This document shows positions 23,178 to 32,943 of a stretch of 64,000 nucleotides of DNA, in pieces. The notes under the pieces were generated by a model that was not told the DNA's origin, made no database searches, and saw only the letters and a program-made list of their open reading frames with translations. The first letter of the stretch is position 1. Each line of letters starts with the position of its first letter. Source of the DNA: Echinostoma caproni (Eukaryota; Platyhelminthes; Trematoda; Plagiorchiida; Echinostomatidae). The stretch lies in contig UZAN01040161.1 of NCBI GenBank assembly GCA_900618425.1, positions 1-64,000 on the forward strand, given 5' to 3'. A program made the position numbers and the translations under genes.

Positions 23178-23468
23178 TTCGAAGTTGGTACGCATTACTG
23201 TATTGCTTTTGATGAAACTTGCCAAACTCAGTGCAAAAACGGAACTTGTAGATCCGAACTGATTATAATCCGGATTTACACCAACATCCTTGAATGTTTG
23301 AACAGCGTTCCCTCTAATGTTATCCCTTGGGCAGATATCAGGTTGAACAATGTGCCACTGCATATTTCCAACCTCCTCAGGATCTTGCGGTTTTTTGGTT
23401 TAAAATCTAATTGCTGCAACGGGGTGTGCTCAACTTATCTCAACTGCATTTATGAAGAACATTATTGA
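23178..23468 (+). CDS. Cys-rich terminal exon, 96 residues
   Basis: After AATTAATTTAG a frame without ATG (phase 0) is open for 96 codons to TGA at 23468. It encodes nine Cys, clustered at the start (CIAFDETCQTQCKNGTC) and end (SNCCNGVCSTYLNC). Between them is a hydrophobic/helical stretch (PLHISNLLRILRFFGLKS). The pattern suggests a secreted or extracellular domain, but I do not recognise it. A minus-strand ORF over the same bases (23169-23363) is taken as the shadow because the plus frame is longer and more protein-like. Confidence 0.6.
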   Translation, partial: FEVGTHYCIAFDETCQTQCKNGTCRSELIIIRIYTNILECLNSVPSNVIPWADIRLNNVPLHISNLLRILRFFGLKSNCCNGVCSTYLNCIYEEHY

Positions 23469-23767
23469 TTTGAGATCACTATTCTTCGGACTTCACCTTC
23501 ACGCACAATCCTCAGTTCATCGATTCAACCATTCATTATGTTAATTTGTCAAAAATAAAATTCTAAACAATGTACATTACATTAGCATACACTTTGTACA
23601 TTGTTATTTGGTTAGTCCAGTAGAGGAATCTTCGGGTTTTGTTAAAGCTGAAATGAGGAAGAATTATGTATTATTTGACTTGCCTATGAAATCTTTAACT
23701 GACTCATGATCAGATAAATGTATTTACGCGAACACTGTCACTGAAGACAGAAGCATTTTATTCAATG

Positions 23768-24080
23768 ATATTTACGTCTGCGTGGTGAAACAATTCGAAT
23801 TCAGAGTTCCTTTCATAGCAGACTAAGATCAGTTAAAAATTCGTCTGACATCAATCAACATTACGTTGGTAGCTATCACGTATGCGACCAAATAATGACA
23901 TTTTACTCCACGTTAAATGTTAAACGGGCGATACTTATCGAGTCCTTTGTGAGTTACGGCCGAGAATATCTTATAGCGTCGAAACAAACCCTATTGTTTA
24001 CTACTTTGAAGCGTCAGCGTTGTTTACGCAAAAATGATATCAATGCGATTACACACGGAACTATTTGGTCTTTTTCATGA
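23768..24080 (+). CDS. Candidate exon, about 104 codons
   Basis: Open from 23768 to TGA at 24080. A likely acceptor is AATTCGAATTCAG before 23812, which would leave about 89 codons. The product is basic, with Cys and Tyr (NQHYVGSYHVCDQIMTFYST, SYGREYLIASKQTLLFTTLK, RQRCLRKND). I do not recognise it; terminal exon or old retroelement are both possible. Confidence 0.5.
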
Positions 24081-24700
24081 ACAATCATTTCTTTTATCTT
24101 AACTCGGTTAGGAATGTTCCGCGCTTTATTGTTCATGCGTTTACTGTACTCACAGATTTTGCAACGCCACTGACAGTTGCACCGAAATATCCCGTTTCGT
24201 CAACCGATGGTGGCACGTTCATGATGAAATAAATGCTGATTCATTCACACTAATTGAACAGTGGCATTCCTTTGTGACTAGTTTTGGTTTCTATATTATT
24301 ATTTATTTTCCAGTCAACACTAATGTTTCTATATATGCGCTCAATCATTGATTCTCACAGTCTAATAATTACTCAGAACATAAATTTCAGTAATTCACAT
24401 AGATTTCCTTCAACCTCGTTATATGCATATATTACCAACAGTTCATTGTAATTCCTGTACAATTCACCTTGTTTGGTTGTGTTGCGTATTCAACACAATG
24501 TGGTTAAATGAGACTTTGAGTCAATGTTTGGTATAATGATAAACATACAGCAAACAGTTCGACAATCAAATACGAAGTTGCTTGTTCTCTTATCATTCTA
24601 TCTTAGCTCTAAACTAATGTCATTAGCAGCAAATCATAAATCGTAGGATGTTTAAGGTTTACCAATAACCGATGAAAATCTCGGACCGTGTCAACAACAA
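24081..24700 (+). other. AT-rich stretch, nothing recognised
   Basis: No exon, repeat or RNA that I can support. Confidence 0.4.
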
Positions 24701-24705
24701 GAACC

Positions 24706-24894
24706 TTATATTGGGCTGTCTTCACACTGGTTGCTTGGTCCTCGTTTCACCCCTTCATCTTCTGCGTTTGACTGCTTTATTTCATCTTTATCTACTTTAT
24801 CATTATGCCAAAGCCTTAAAAAAACAGTGCGTTTCCTGCAGTATTCCCCATTTTGGAAGCAACGGAATCTCCATGGAAATAAACTGCACACCAT
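24706..24894 (-). CDS. Candidate minus-strand ORF, acidic C-terminus
   Basis: Sixty-two codons on the minus strand, starting CSLFPWRFRCFQNGEYC and ending in the polar stretch DKVDKDEIKQSNAEDEGVKR. A possible acceptor (CAAATGAAAAG) lies just above. Two overlapping plus frames are also open but Leu/Ser-rich and less convincing. Immediately adjacent to the SINE tail at 24928. Identity unknown. Confidence 0.35.
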   Translation of the reverse strand: MVCSLFPWRFRCFQNGEYCRKRTVFLRLWHNDKVDKDEIKQSNAEDEGVKRGPSNQCEDSPI

Positions 24895-24927
24895 TGGGAT
24901 ATGGCCTTTTCATTTGAAAAATAGTAA

Positions 24928-25022
24928 AAGCATTTAAATGCGATGGAAATGTTTCTGATAACCAACAAAGAGCACTGGACAGCTGTTTCGCCCTGTTTGG
25001 GACTCGTCAGCAGTGCGTACTT
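24928..25022 (-). mobile_element. SINE 3' part with intact hammerhead (copy A)
   Basis: Minus-strand fragment of the tRNA-derived SINE. It contains the whole hammerhead (24972-25016) and the start of the tail, up to gcatttaaatgc. The tRNA-like head is absent: above 25022 the sequence switches directly to a plus-oriented SINE tail. This is an inversion breakpoint inside the element. Confidence 0.85.
24972..25016 (-). ncRNA. Type I hammerhead ribozyme, copy A
   Basis: On the minus strand: stem I GCACUG pairs with CAGUGC at the far end; core CUGACGA; stem II GUCC/GGGC closing CAAACA (one G-U pair); core GAAA. Stem III is the palindrome ACAGCUGU followed by the cleavage-site C. All core positions are conserved. 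The stem III palindrome leaves no room for a hairpin loop, as in other retroelement hammerheads that cleave as dimers. Closely resembles the Schistosoma hammerhead. Confidence 0.9.
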
Positions 25023-25203
25023 TTAATGTCTTTGTCGCATTTAAATGCATAGAAACAGTGGGGAATTAACGATCTCCCAAGGAGTGAAACCCACACAGAA
25101 GACCATCAAGAGGGCCTGGGGGCAATAAACACTTGAATGGGCTAATCCAAGCTTGATACTCTAAAATTGATTGAGCCATTCGCACAAGGTGATAACCGTC
25201 GAT

Positions 25204-25675
25204 NNNNNNNNNNNNNNNNNNNNNNNNNNNNNNNNNNNNNNNNNNNNNNNNNNNNNNNNNNNNNNNNNNNNNNNNNNNNNNNNNNNNNNNNNNNNNNNNN
25301 NNNNNNNNNNNNNNNNNNNNNNNNNNNNNNNNNNNNNNNNNNNNNNNNNNNNNNNNNNNNNNNNNNNNNNNNNNNNNNNNNNNNNNNNNNNNNNNNNNNN
25401 NNNNNNNNNNNNNNNNNNNNNNNNNNNNNNNNNNNNNNNNNNNNNNNNNNNNNNNNNNNNNNNNNNNNNNNNNNNNNNNNNNNNNNNNNNNNNNNNNNNN
25501 NNNNNNNNNNNNNNNNNNNNNNNNNNNNNNNNNNNNNNNNNNNNNNNNNNNNNNNNNNNNNNNNNNNNNNNNNNNNNNNNNNNNNNNNNNNNNNNNNNNN
25601 NNNNNNNNNNNNNNNNNNNNNNNNNNNNNNNNNNNNNNNNNNNNNNNNNNNNNNNNNNNNNNNNNNNNNNNNNNN
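25204..25675. other. Assembly gap (472 N)
   Basis: Run of N inside the SINE array. By comparison with 52825-52903, about 80-100 bases of tRNA-like head should lie here, so the gap is either padded or hides extra monomers. Reading frames drawn across it are meaningless. Confidence 0.99.
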
Positions 25676-25679
25676 GTAC

Positions 25680-25724
25680 GCACTGCTGACGAGTCCCAAA
25701 CAGGGCGAAACAGCTGTTCAGTGC
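25680..25724 (+). ncRNA. Type I hammerhead ribozyme, copy B
   Basis: Same structure as copy A (stem I GCACUG/CAGUGC, CUGACGA, stem II GUCC/GGGC, GAAA, palindromic ACAGCUGU). The nucleotide after stem III is U instead of C. U is allowed at the cleavage site but is usually slower than C. Confidence 0.88.
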
Positions 25725-25893
25725 TCTTTGTTGGTTATCACAAACATTTCCATCGCATTTAAATGCATACAAACAGATCTCTCAAGTAGTTAAACCCACA
25801 TCAAAGATCATCAAGAGTGCCCGGTGCCTCTGAACAATCGAATGGGATAATCCAAAGTTGATACTCTATTAAAAGCATTCTTTATATTTTCAG

Positions 25894-26102
25894 CGTTGTA
25901 TAAAACTGTCGTTCCGTCACTTAGATGTTTTGAGATCCATGGCTCACTAATCCATCACTATCAATTACCCTTATACTATGCATTATATTTTCTTTTAGTT
26001 TACGGCCAGCAATTTAAAAGACAATTTTATATAGTGAAATCAGCTGATGGAACATTTGGTATGCATACTCCATTATTCGGATTCCCAGGAACGATAGAAT
26101 AA
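25894..26102 (+). CDS. Terminal exon directly downstream of the SINE array
   Basis: A very strong acceptor (CATTCTTTATATTTTCAG) is followed by 68 open codons (phase 1 entry) to TAA. Motifs: YKTVVPSLRCFEIHGSLIHH, a hydrophobic middle (YYALYFLLVYG), then FYIVKSADGTFGMHTPLFGF. The acceptor tract begins right after the SINE tail ends at about 25873. An internal T-rich acceptor (ATTTTCTTTTAG, ~26000) could give a shorter form. Protein unrecognised. Confidence 0.6.
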
Positions 26103-26867
26103 GAGACCGAATAAGTAAACACAGATTAGTGGAACGAGGTCGTATCTAAGAAGGGATATTTTAACAAGCTGATTGGATTGCCGCAATCAATGAAACATCC
26201 CATAGTCATTATGTTAACAAATACGATGCAGTCGACTGTTCTCAATTACGACAAATAATAATATTGTCAAAGGACAATTCAAATTGTGAGTCACGCATCA
26301 ATGCTCTCTGCGTCAGAGATTATAGCACAACTTGTACCGTTTGATTTTCAAACCACAGACTGACAAACAAATGATTAATCGAGGTCGCGAATGCATCAAA
26401 TGAATTTCCTTCTTTGGGCCTAAATAGTTTCCGATCAATTGGAATTATTGTAACTAAGGCATTTCATAACCTGTCAATGGTATAGCAGATTAGCTTACTG
26501 AGACAATTCTAATCAAAGTTTGAAGACCCATTACATAAGGAGAGATGGAACTTCACTTTAAAACAAACCGACCCTTACACTCCTTGTCACCATCGGCAAA
26601 ACCGTCTTACATCCATTCCCTTGAGATATTTGCAGTTTTCCACTGTGCTTCCAATAGGAATTCAGCGTGATTGACTCGAAAACGTTCACTAGTTAATTTA
26701 TTGCATTACTTCCTCCATTATTTCCACGGAAAATGTGTATTTGGAGCAATGTTAAATCGAGATGAAAGATTTCATCATATTTTCTTATTTCCATCACTGC
26801 AAATGCACAAAATAAGTAATAATGTAATTATACAGAGCCAATGGAGAAAATCGCAGTTGTTTTCAGA

Positions 26868-27062
26868 GTGGCAAGGTGGGTTAGTCCATTCGTTTGTTGA
26901 GGGGCCTCAGGCACCTTTGGTGTCCTTGGTTGTGGGTTTCACATTTTGGGAGACCATTAATTCTCCACAATTTCATGCATTTACATGCCTTGCAAATGTT
27001 TGTGATAACCAACAAAGAGCACTGGACAGCTGTTTCGTCCGGTTTGGGACTCTTCCTCATCG
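26868..27062 (-). mobile_element. SINE tail with damaged hammerhead (copy C)
   Basis: Minus-oriented copy truncated inside the ribozyme at about 27062. The 3' half (GGAC, GAAAC, ACAGCUGU, C, CAGUGC) is perfect, but the CUGACGA core is replaced by gatgaggaa, so it cannot cleave. The full tail follows to gaatggactaaccc. Open frames at 26671-27078 and 26894-27217 partly translate this element and are not host protein there. Confidence 0.85.
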
Positions 27063-27375
27063 TTGGTTTGATTTGTAAAGTACTTTTACGTCTAACTAGA
27101 ATGCACAGAGGAAGTTTTATGACTTTCTCCAGGACAGTTGGAATGCAAAAACTAAACGCTTTGCAGGAACTCCCTCATAAGATGGCGATTGAAACTCAGA
27201 TGATAAGAAAAGATTAGACTTTGCAGTTTAAGGTGTATAGAACAAAAGAACGCAAATTAAAACGACAGGAAGCATCACCAGCGTTTGTTGACCTCTTTAG
27301 TTTAATCGATCTATCTGAGTAGCTGACAAGCGAAGCGGAATTGAACGTCATACTGGAACAGTCGGAGGAAGTTTG
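27063..27375 (+). pseudogene. Decayed coding sequence, one frame with two TAG stops
   Basis: A single plus frame reads LLRLTRMHRGSFMTFSRTVG, MQKLNALQELPHKMAIETQM, IRKD-stop-TLQFKVYRTKERKLKR, EASPAFVDLFSLIDLSE-stop-LTSEAELNVILEQSEEV-stop. No splice sites remove the two internal TAGs. Composition is that of a helical, charged protein. This is best explained as a pseudogene or domesticated fragment broken by two nonsense changes, beginning exactly at the SINE edge. Parent gene unknown. Confidence 0.55.
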
Positions 27376-28409
27376 ACAGCCAAAACGTACATTTTACAAA
27401 GTTCATAAAAAATAGCTAAATTTTGGATTTGTCCTTCTCATTCACCTACACCAGAGCACACATGTTGTGAACTCACCTTTTGATAAAATTTGAAATAATG
27501 CTGAGTATGGAATTATTATAAAAGAAAATAAGAAACGGCAAATTTAAAGGCTATCGCTAGTATGAACAAAAAGAAAGTACAATAAAAAAATCTTAGTATA
27601 CTTTTAATAGTTGCCGAGAAATTCATGTGTGTTTAATTTCTCCAACAAAGAAATCACCATCTGATGCCGTGGTTAAGTTGTTCTTATCACCGTTTAGCAT
27701 TGCTGAAGTCGATTCAGTCTTTTGTCTCATCAAGTCAAACGAATGCATTGAGTTATACTTGCTGATGGTTTAATCGAAAGTTAACAGTTAAACACTATAA
27801 TAGGGCAGTTGTTTCGTTTGGGTTATTCGGAAAACAATAAATGCATATTGAATCGCACGTACAACGAACCGCATCAAACATGAAAATTAGTGAGCAGGTT
27901 ACTCCGATTAAGGATGTCTTAGATGAAATTGAGATTAAATTATACACCATTCATTTCATGTAACTTTTGAAAACAGGAATGGGATTTGATAACTTCCACG
28001 GCAAATGTTTGGTTTATTGGAACATATTTCGTTGCAGTTTTAGGCTATGAAAAGTGATCACTTCCGTAATTCGGTAAATGTGTGACCGTCGAGGACTATA
28101 CTGATTTTATAAGCTTATGATTCTTTCAATTACTGATCGGAGCCTAACAAGTGCCGAACAGTTTCACTTGCTGATAGTTCCCCTCGAGAAGACCAGAGTA
28201 CTTTTAGAAAATGTTCGTTTATTCTGGATGACGGATAATCTGTCGGGTTGATGAAGATCGAACTGTACCAGTTCTGTGCTCATATGCGTTCCTCTATGAG
28301 TGAAATGGATGGAGGGGAAAGGATGTGCAACAAATCAAATCTCACTTGAAGTTTGTAAACATCGTAACCGCAGTTATTAGCACAAATCTATTTCGTTCCG
28401 TTCCACTAA
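27376..28409 (+). other. AT-rich stretch, nothing recognised
   Basis: No supported feature. Probably intronic or intergenic. Confidence 0.4.
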
Positions 28410-28553
28410 CTTTTGTATTGCACAATGCGAGAAAAAACATTTCATAACATTATTAACGAACTTTTCACCCTTTTTATTTCGATAAAACCTGTTCGTAATC
28501 CCCGACTGGTGTATAAAAAGGGAATCGTTGATGTGACATTCCGTGGACCATAA
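28410..28553 (+). CDS. Short candidate exon or ORF
   Basis: Open from 28410, with ATG at 28425, to TAA at 28553. Motifs: REKTFHNIINELFTLFI and PVRNPRLVYKKGIVDVTFRG. Protein-like composition but weak splice signals. A minus-strand ORF (28377-28586) overlaps. Unrecognised. Confidence 0.35.
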   Translation, partial: LLYCTMREKTFHNIINELFTLFISIKPVRNPRLVYKKGIVDVTFRGP

Positions 28554-29168
28554 GGTTAATAATCTTATATGTGTATTACACGCCATATGGCTTCAACAAT
28601 CCCTTTAGTTTACCGTCATTGCTCGAGGTTTAAGTCGTGTATAGTTTATAAAATTGGTCAGTGTATAGCATTTGCCTTGATCGACAATAGTCGGAGCATT
28701 TACTGCCGGTACTTTGCAGAGTGCGCAAATGCTATGCGTTTTATGTAGGGTTTTATCAGCTATTCACAATCTCTCAGTATTTCTCCTTCTTAGCAGAATT
28801 CACTTCTCAAATTATCGAAAATCAATAAAACCATTTGGCTTTAATTGTTAACCCAAGGAAAGATATGCCTTTAGGCTTCGGAAATTTGTGGCTACTTCCG
28901 TGTTCACCGTATTCAACTACCACCAAATAGACCGTATGATAAAATGTACAAAACCTCGTTTTCTGTTTTAAATATTGATGTTATTGGGGTACCTGTCCAA
29001 TGGTAACTTGACTCGCAAGATCAATGAAAAGGTGAAAATAAAACTAGGCACCAACCAGAAATAATTTAAAAAAACGAAGGAACCACAAAAAACTACCTGT
29101 AACCAGTCCCAACAGATCTCTCAAACCCGTTAATTCATTTTTATGCATTTCATTTTCGTTATTCTCAG

Positions 29169-29346
29169 TAATCCCACAATTTATATTGATTCACACAGAC
29201 TATTGAGGGTGAAAGCAACAATCGCAGACAATTTGTTTCATCGAACTGAATGCAATAACGTGAATGATTCTTCAGAAGACACTTCACACCTCGTTCCGTA
29301 CTCAATACCAGATGTAAAATATTCGTTTGGAACATATTGGGTCTGA
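29169..29346 (+). CDS. Terminal exon, unrecognised protein
   Basis: After the strong acceptor TTTTCGTTATTCTCAG the frame (phase 2) is open for 58 codons to TGA. It reads PTIYIDSHRLLRVKATIADN, then HRTECNNVNDSSEDTSH, then YSIPDVKYSFGTYW. Polar and probably extracellular or linker-like. No internal donor is obvious, so a last exon fits best. Confidence 0.55.
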
Positions 29347-29539
29347 TAGTCACTTTAAAGACCTCGCGTTCTATATACATTATCAAAATCTTTTCACATT
29401 CTCTCACTGAGAAAATAACTAACGTCAAACCACGAAAACACAATTATATAGAAATATGTGAATTGCATGGAATAAGAGAAATAGGCTAGTAAAGCTCAAC
29501 AAGGTTTCTAACAATGCAACTGAACATCAAAATAATAAC

Positions 29540-30150
29540 CACTTTGGATTATGCTCGGCCAAGACACACTGTTGACCCATATTCTTCTTTCAAACCACTA
29601 TTACGCAATCGCAATGCTAAACTGCTGGCCATTAGTGAAGCACTGCTTATTCGATTGCGTCACCCGGCCTTATGCGCACAAACGTTTTTAATACAAACAG
29701 TCCACTTACCGTGGAGTTGACCTTTGACTTTTACATTTACAAATCTTTGTGTGTTTGCACACGTTCATTCACCATAGTTCATTAATCCCAAGTGCTATAT
29801 ATGTGCCTGTTTGTTTTAAGTCAGCGATTGAGAAGATTAAACGAAATGTTAACATCTCGCGACATTTGTCTTCTTTCTGTTTTGATGAAGCTCATACATC
29901 ACTTGAAAGATCAAATTAAACGTTGTACATTCGTTTTTAACCTATCGGGACCAAATGATGTTAGGACTGTATCAAAAAATCCCTGCGCCGCGTCGTTTTA
30001 TTGTGAATGTTATGGTGTTACTAACAGTGTGATAACACAGCGATGACTCAGAGCTCTGAGTCATTTGTAAAACCTGCCTTGAAAAAGGTTGCCCACGGTA
30101 ACCGAAACGTCGGCGAATATAGTTCTCCACCGACATCGCTGTGTTATTTA
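29540..30150 (+). mobile_element. Penelope-like element 3' end with hammerhead-like pLTR
   Basis: The frame at 29540-29720 ends in the PLE C-terminal tail: HTVDPYSSFKPLLRNRN, then AISEALLIRLRHPALCAQ and LPWS-stop. About 300 bases of 3' sequence lead to a strong self-complementary structure at 30034-30145 carrying hammerhead signatures. PLE terminal repeats are known to encode hammerhead motifs (established knowledge), and this spacing fits a 3' pLTR. Confidence 0.8.
30034..30145 (+). ncRNA. Hammerhead-like motif in PLE terminal repeat
   Basis: A 12-base arm (aacacagcgatg) at 30034 pairs perfectly with catcgctgtgtt at 30134. Inside lie GAUGA (core CUGAUGA lacking its U), a long stem II region, then ccgaaacgtcgg with GAAA and a five-pair stem III (GUCGG/CCGAC) before AUC. 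All landmarks occur in the right order for a hammerhead, but the missing core U and a C-A mismatch beside GAAA suggest it is inactive. Confidence 0.5.
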
Positions 30151-31198
30151 TACTATAACATTCACAGTTGTATATTCTATTCAAATTTTCCTTTTACAAC
30201 CCTTTGGAATAATAACGTATAGAGAGCAGATACTACGGAGAAAACCGCGTTCACAAAATGAAATTATACCAACAAATTAAGTGGGATAAAAAGTTATTTT
30301 CTCTAAGTTTCCCACAACTTACCCTTGGTAAGTTCTACAAAATGAATTGGATTTCATCAAAGCAAACTAGATGGTATAAATCTAATAATATTTCAATGTA
30401 TCTTTTATTTTTCAGTCAGTAAATTGATTTTGTAGGTTTAGTGTTCTACAAGGGAATGAGCAGTTTGTCTGGCAATATACAAAAATTTCGTTAGAAGTAA
30501 TGTCTATTGAAGAACCTGAATAATGTATATTCACTAGGCAAAATTGTACAGACTTGGATATGAGTTACCACTTAGGCTCTCCATGAATATGTAATACATT
30601 TAGCTTTTTATTGTACCTTATTACATCTTATTTTTAAAAGTGCTTATTTCTGCCTTTTATTCCAAAAAGGCATTTAGGCGTGACATGTATGTGGTTTATT
30701 CCAAATTCGTCATTGGAGTGGATGAATACAGGGTGATAAAACGCTGACATCTTGGCAAAGTTGGCCTCAATCACGCTTCAGTTGGCGTTGGATCCAATTT
30801 TGCAATAAATTTAACGGCGTGCTTCAATGGTCATTCTTAAGCCGCTATTCACGAAGCTATGAACCCACATGTATCTGTGGGCTGCTATATTTATAATTGA
30901 TGACAATTACTGTAGAGTTTTGCTTCAGATGTTCAACAACTGTGCATGAATTCCTATTTCACCAGCTTCTTGCTGTTGCTTTAAAAAGTGCATTAGAAGA
31001 AAACTCATTGTCTGACAGAACGACCTTTGATCCAACCAAATTAGATATTGTTTCATCAAATAGACCACCGTGAACAAGGAACTTGAGTCTTTCGGTTGTA
31101 GAGCAACTCAAGATCTGTTGTTGCGGAGTTCAAGGAACCTGCTTATTTTAATTAATGTTGTGAAATTAGAGTATGAAATATGTCCCGTCTGATTGGGC
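30151..31198 (+). other. AT-rich stretch, nothing recognised
   Basis: No supported exon or repeat, apart from an isolated gtaagt donor-like site near 30327. Confidence 0.35.
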
Positions 31199-31331
31199 TC
31201 AATTAGGACTTTCAGTTTGCTTAGTTCGTTTACAATCATCGTTCTTCGTAGTAGGAAGATCCTTCGGTTCATCACCATTAAAGTCCCATATTTGACAGTC
31301 AATCTCATTAGGAACTTTCTCTACATAGATA
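31199..31331 (-). CDS. Minus-strand terminal exon
   Basis: A very strong acceptor on the minus strand (CTCTTTTTGGTTGATTACGTAG) precedes 43 open codons (phase 2), ending at TGA (31199). The peptide is strongly protein-like and hydrophilic: YVEKVPNEIDCQIWDFNGDE, then LPTTKNDDCKRTKQTESPN. It has two Cys. It lies in a frame different from the longer ATG-started minus ORF (31108-31308), which I regard as a shadow. Function unknown. Confidence 0.6.
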
Positions 31332-31857
31332 CTACGTAATCAACCAAAAAGAGTAACAGAATATCCTTTGGATTCGTATTACGTTTTTTAACACACAGTT
31401 AAAGTGAGACTAGGCGAGTACTTTTGTATCTAGAAAATAATCGGTCAGCTATTCGAGTTTAGGTCCTCGGTATGTAACACACCATTCTTGTTTCCCTTCA
31501 AAAGGCTAGATATAAAAGTTGCATAATGAAGCCAGATGAAGCTCTAGGCTACCCACTACTGCGGATTAGATTAATAAATTACGCGCAGATTGTAAACCGG
31601 GGCAGTGGGAGAAGATGCGAATGAATCTTGATGGAATAGCAGGGGAGGAACTGCTGTAGAAAAGGCGGGCGTTGTGAGATGTAATTTAACAGGGTGTGCT
31701 TCTCACAAAAAATGACTATTCACGGAAAAGTGAAAACCCCGTGAGTTTCAAGACCGTGGCGTGAACTGATTTTTTCTGCTGCCCTCCCCCCTTCCGGTTT
31801 TGAGTAAACATCCATGTTTTGTTTTCAAATGTACATTCGTAGATCATGATCTAGCAG

Positions 31858-31947
31858 GAGTTAATAAATGCTCTTCTAGCAGTTGAAGTGTCTGCCGATC
31901 ACGAACACGCTGTCGAGCACAGTGACCAATTCGTCGCAAAAACGTGA
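31858..31947 (+). CDS. Short candidate exon, acidic peptide
   Basis: After GATCATGATCTAGCAG, 29 open codons (phase 0) to TGA: LINALLAVEVSADHEHAVEH plus SDQFVAKT. A weak donor (gtgaaa) overlaps the end. Short, but compositionally coding. Confidence 0.4.
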   Translation, partial: ELINALLAVEVSADHEHAVEHSDQFVAKT

Positions 31948-32073
31948 AAGTATGTGCAGCCAAAACCAATGATGATAATGATAACAATGTCTTATTATAC
32001 AATCACGTCAGTTCAAAGAACAATAAGCAATAAGAATTTGGAAGTGGTCATACTTAAATGGTATACTCCTTAG

Positions 32074-32129
32074 CATTTGGTCTATGTATTACCCACAAAA
32101 CCGAACTTACCAAAGAGGTCGTTCACTCG
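32074..32129 (+). CDS. 56-nt internal exon
   Basis: A good acceptor (GGTATACTCCTTAG) and a strong donor (gtaagc) enclose 18 codons, phase 1 to 0: FGLCITHKTELTKEVVHS. Both borders are near-consensus. Partner exons not identified. Confidence 0.5.
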
Positions 32130-32943
32130 GTAAGCTAAAGGAGATGTGAAATATTTAAAAATTGAAACACAGGGAATCTCGAAAGTGCCCAGTAAAAATT
32201 GTCAAATGTAAGGGGTTACATGTACTGATGCGAAAATCGTGACCGGCAATTTCTATTGCAAATTATTCATTATAGTAAAGGATCACGCGCATCCAAAGAA
32301 AAACATAATGCTATAATGTTGGTCAATTTTTGGATTTTCATTTCCGATTGTTATTGCCTGTAGATCACAGAAATGAACTACTATTTGTGAAAGTTAAATA
32401 CAGTGGGTTAAACAAGGCTGGATTGGGAAGATGAACTTAGTGACTTAGTTCAAGATATCTTATGGTTATACTAGTCACATGAAGTAACCGCTTCATGAAC
32501 CCCTGCCGGTGAATGTTCAGCCACCACATAACTCGGTGCCATTCGAGAGTGTTTGGGTCAATGAAATGACGCAACTTCAAAATTTACCTCTTTTGTGTAT
32601 CTCGTTTGCTTCGTATAAATACAACGAAGAAAACTTGTTTCGAATAATTAAGTACCTGCTCTGACCAACGCTTTCTTGTGGAACATCGTGACCACTCATG
32701 GATTAGACATGTATCGACATCTGTCAGAGTAAATAGTGTCGTTTTTATTGTTGGTTTGCAGGCTGACGTGGAAGCAACAGTCAGAACCTGCCTGAGTAAA
32801 TCGTTGTCAAATTATTTCGTCTGAAAGCCTGTAAAACCGCATTTGATTCTTGAACAACGTGGTAAATTTCAAGTGAGTAATGGAGGATTTTGTTCAACTT
32901 CAAAGGTGAATTTGTTGTGTATATAACAAACGAAGCGTGAACT

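Larger units (their letters stand above)
25023..25873 (+). mobile_element. Head-to-tail SINE/hammerhead array across the gap (copy B)
   Basis: Plus-oriented. Left of the gap is a SINE tail (gcatttaaatgcat, agaccatcaagag, gggctaatccaagcttgat) running directly into the 5' leader (attgattgagccattcgcac, gataaccgtcga) of another unit. Right of the gap is the hammerhead (25680-25724) followed by the same tail again, ending at gatactct (25872). So two tail copies flank one tRNA-like head and ribozyme: a tandem of more than one monomer. The head itself is hidden by the N run. From this and the 52-kb copies the monomer is about 310 bp. Confidence 0.85.

Noticed and set aside
23169..23363. Minus-strand 64-codon ORF
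   Set aside because: Shadow of the longer plus-strand Cys-rich exon 23178-23468, which has an acceptor at its start.
25066..25793. Five long ORFs spanning 25066-25793 on both strands
   Set aside because: They run through the 472-N gap; only SINE sequence is real on each side.
26671..27217. ORFs of 135 and 107 codons
   Set aside because: Most of their length translates the minus-oriented SINE copy C and its hammerhead. Only the part after 27063 is considered, as a pseudogene.
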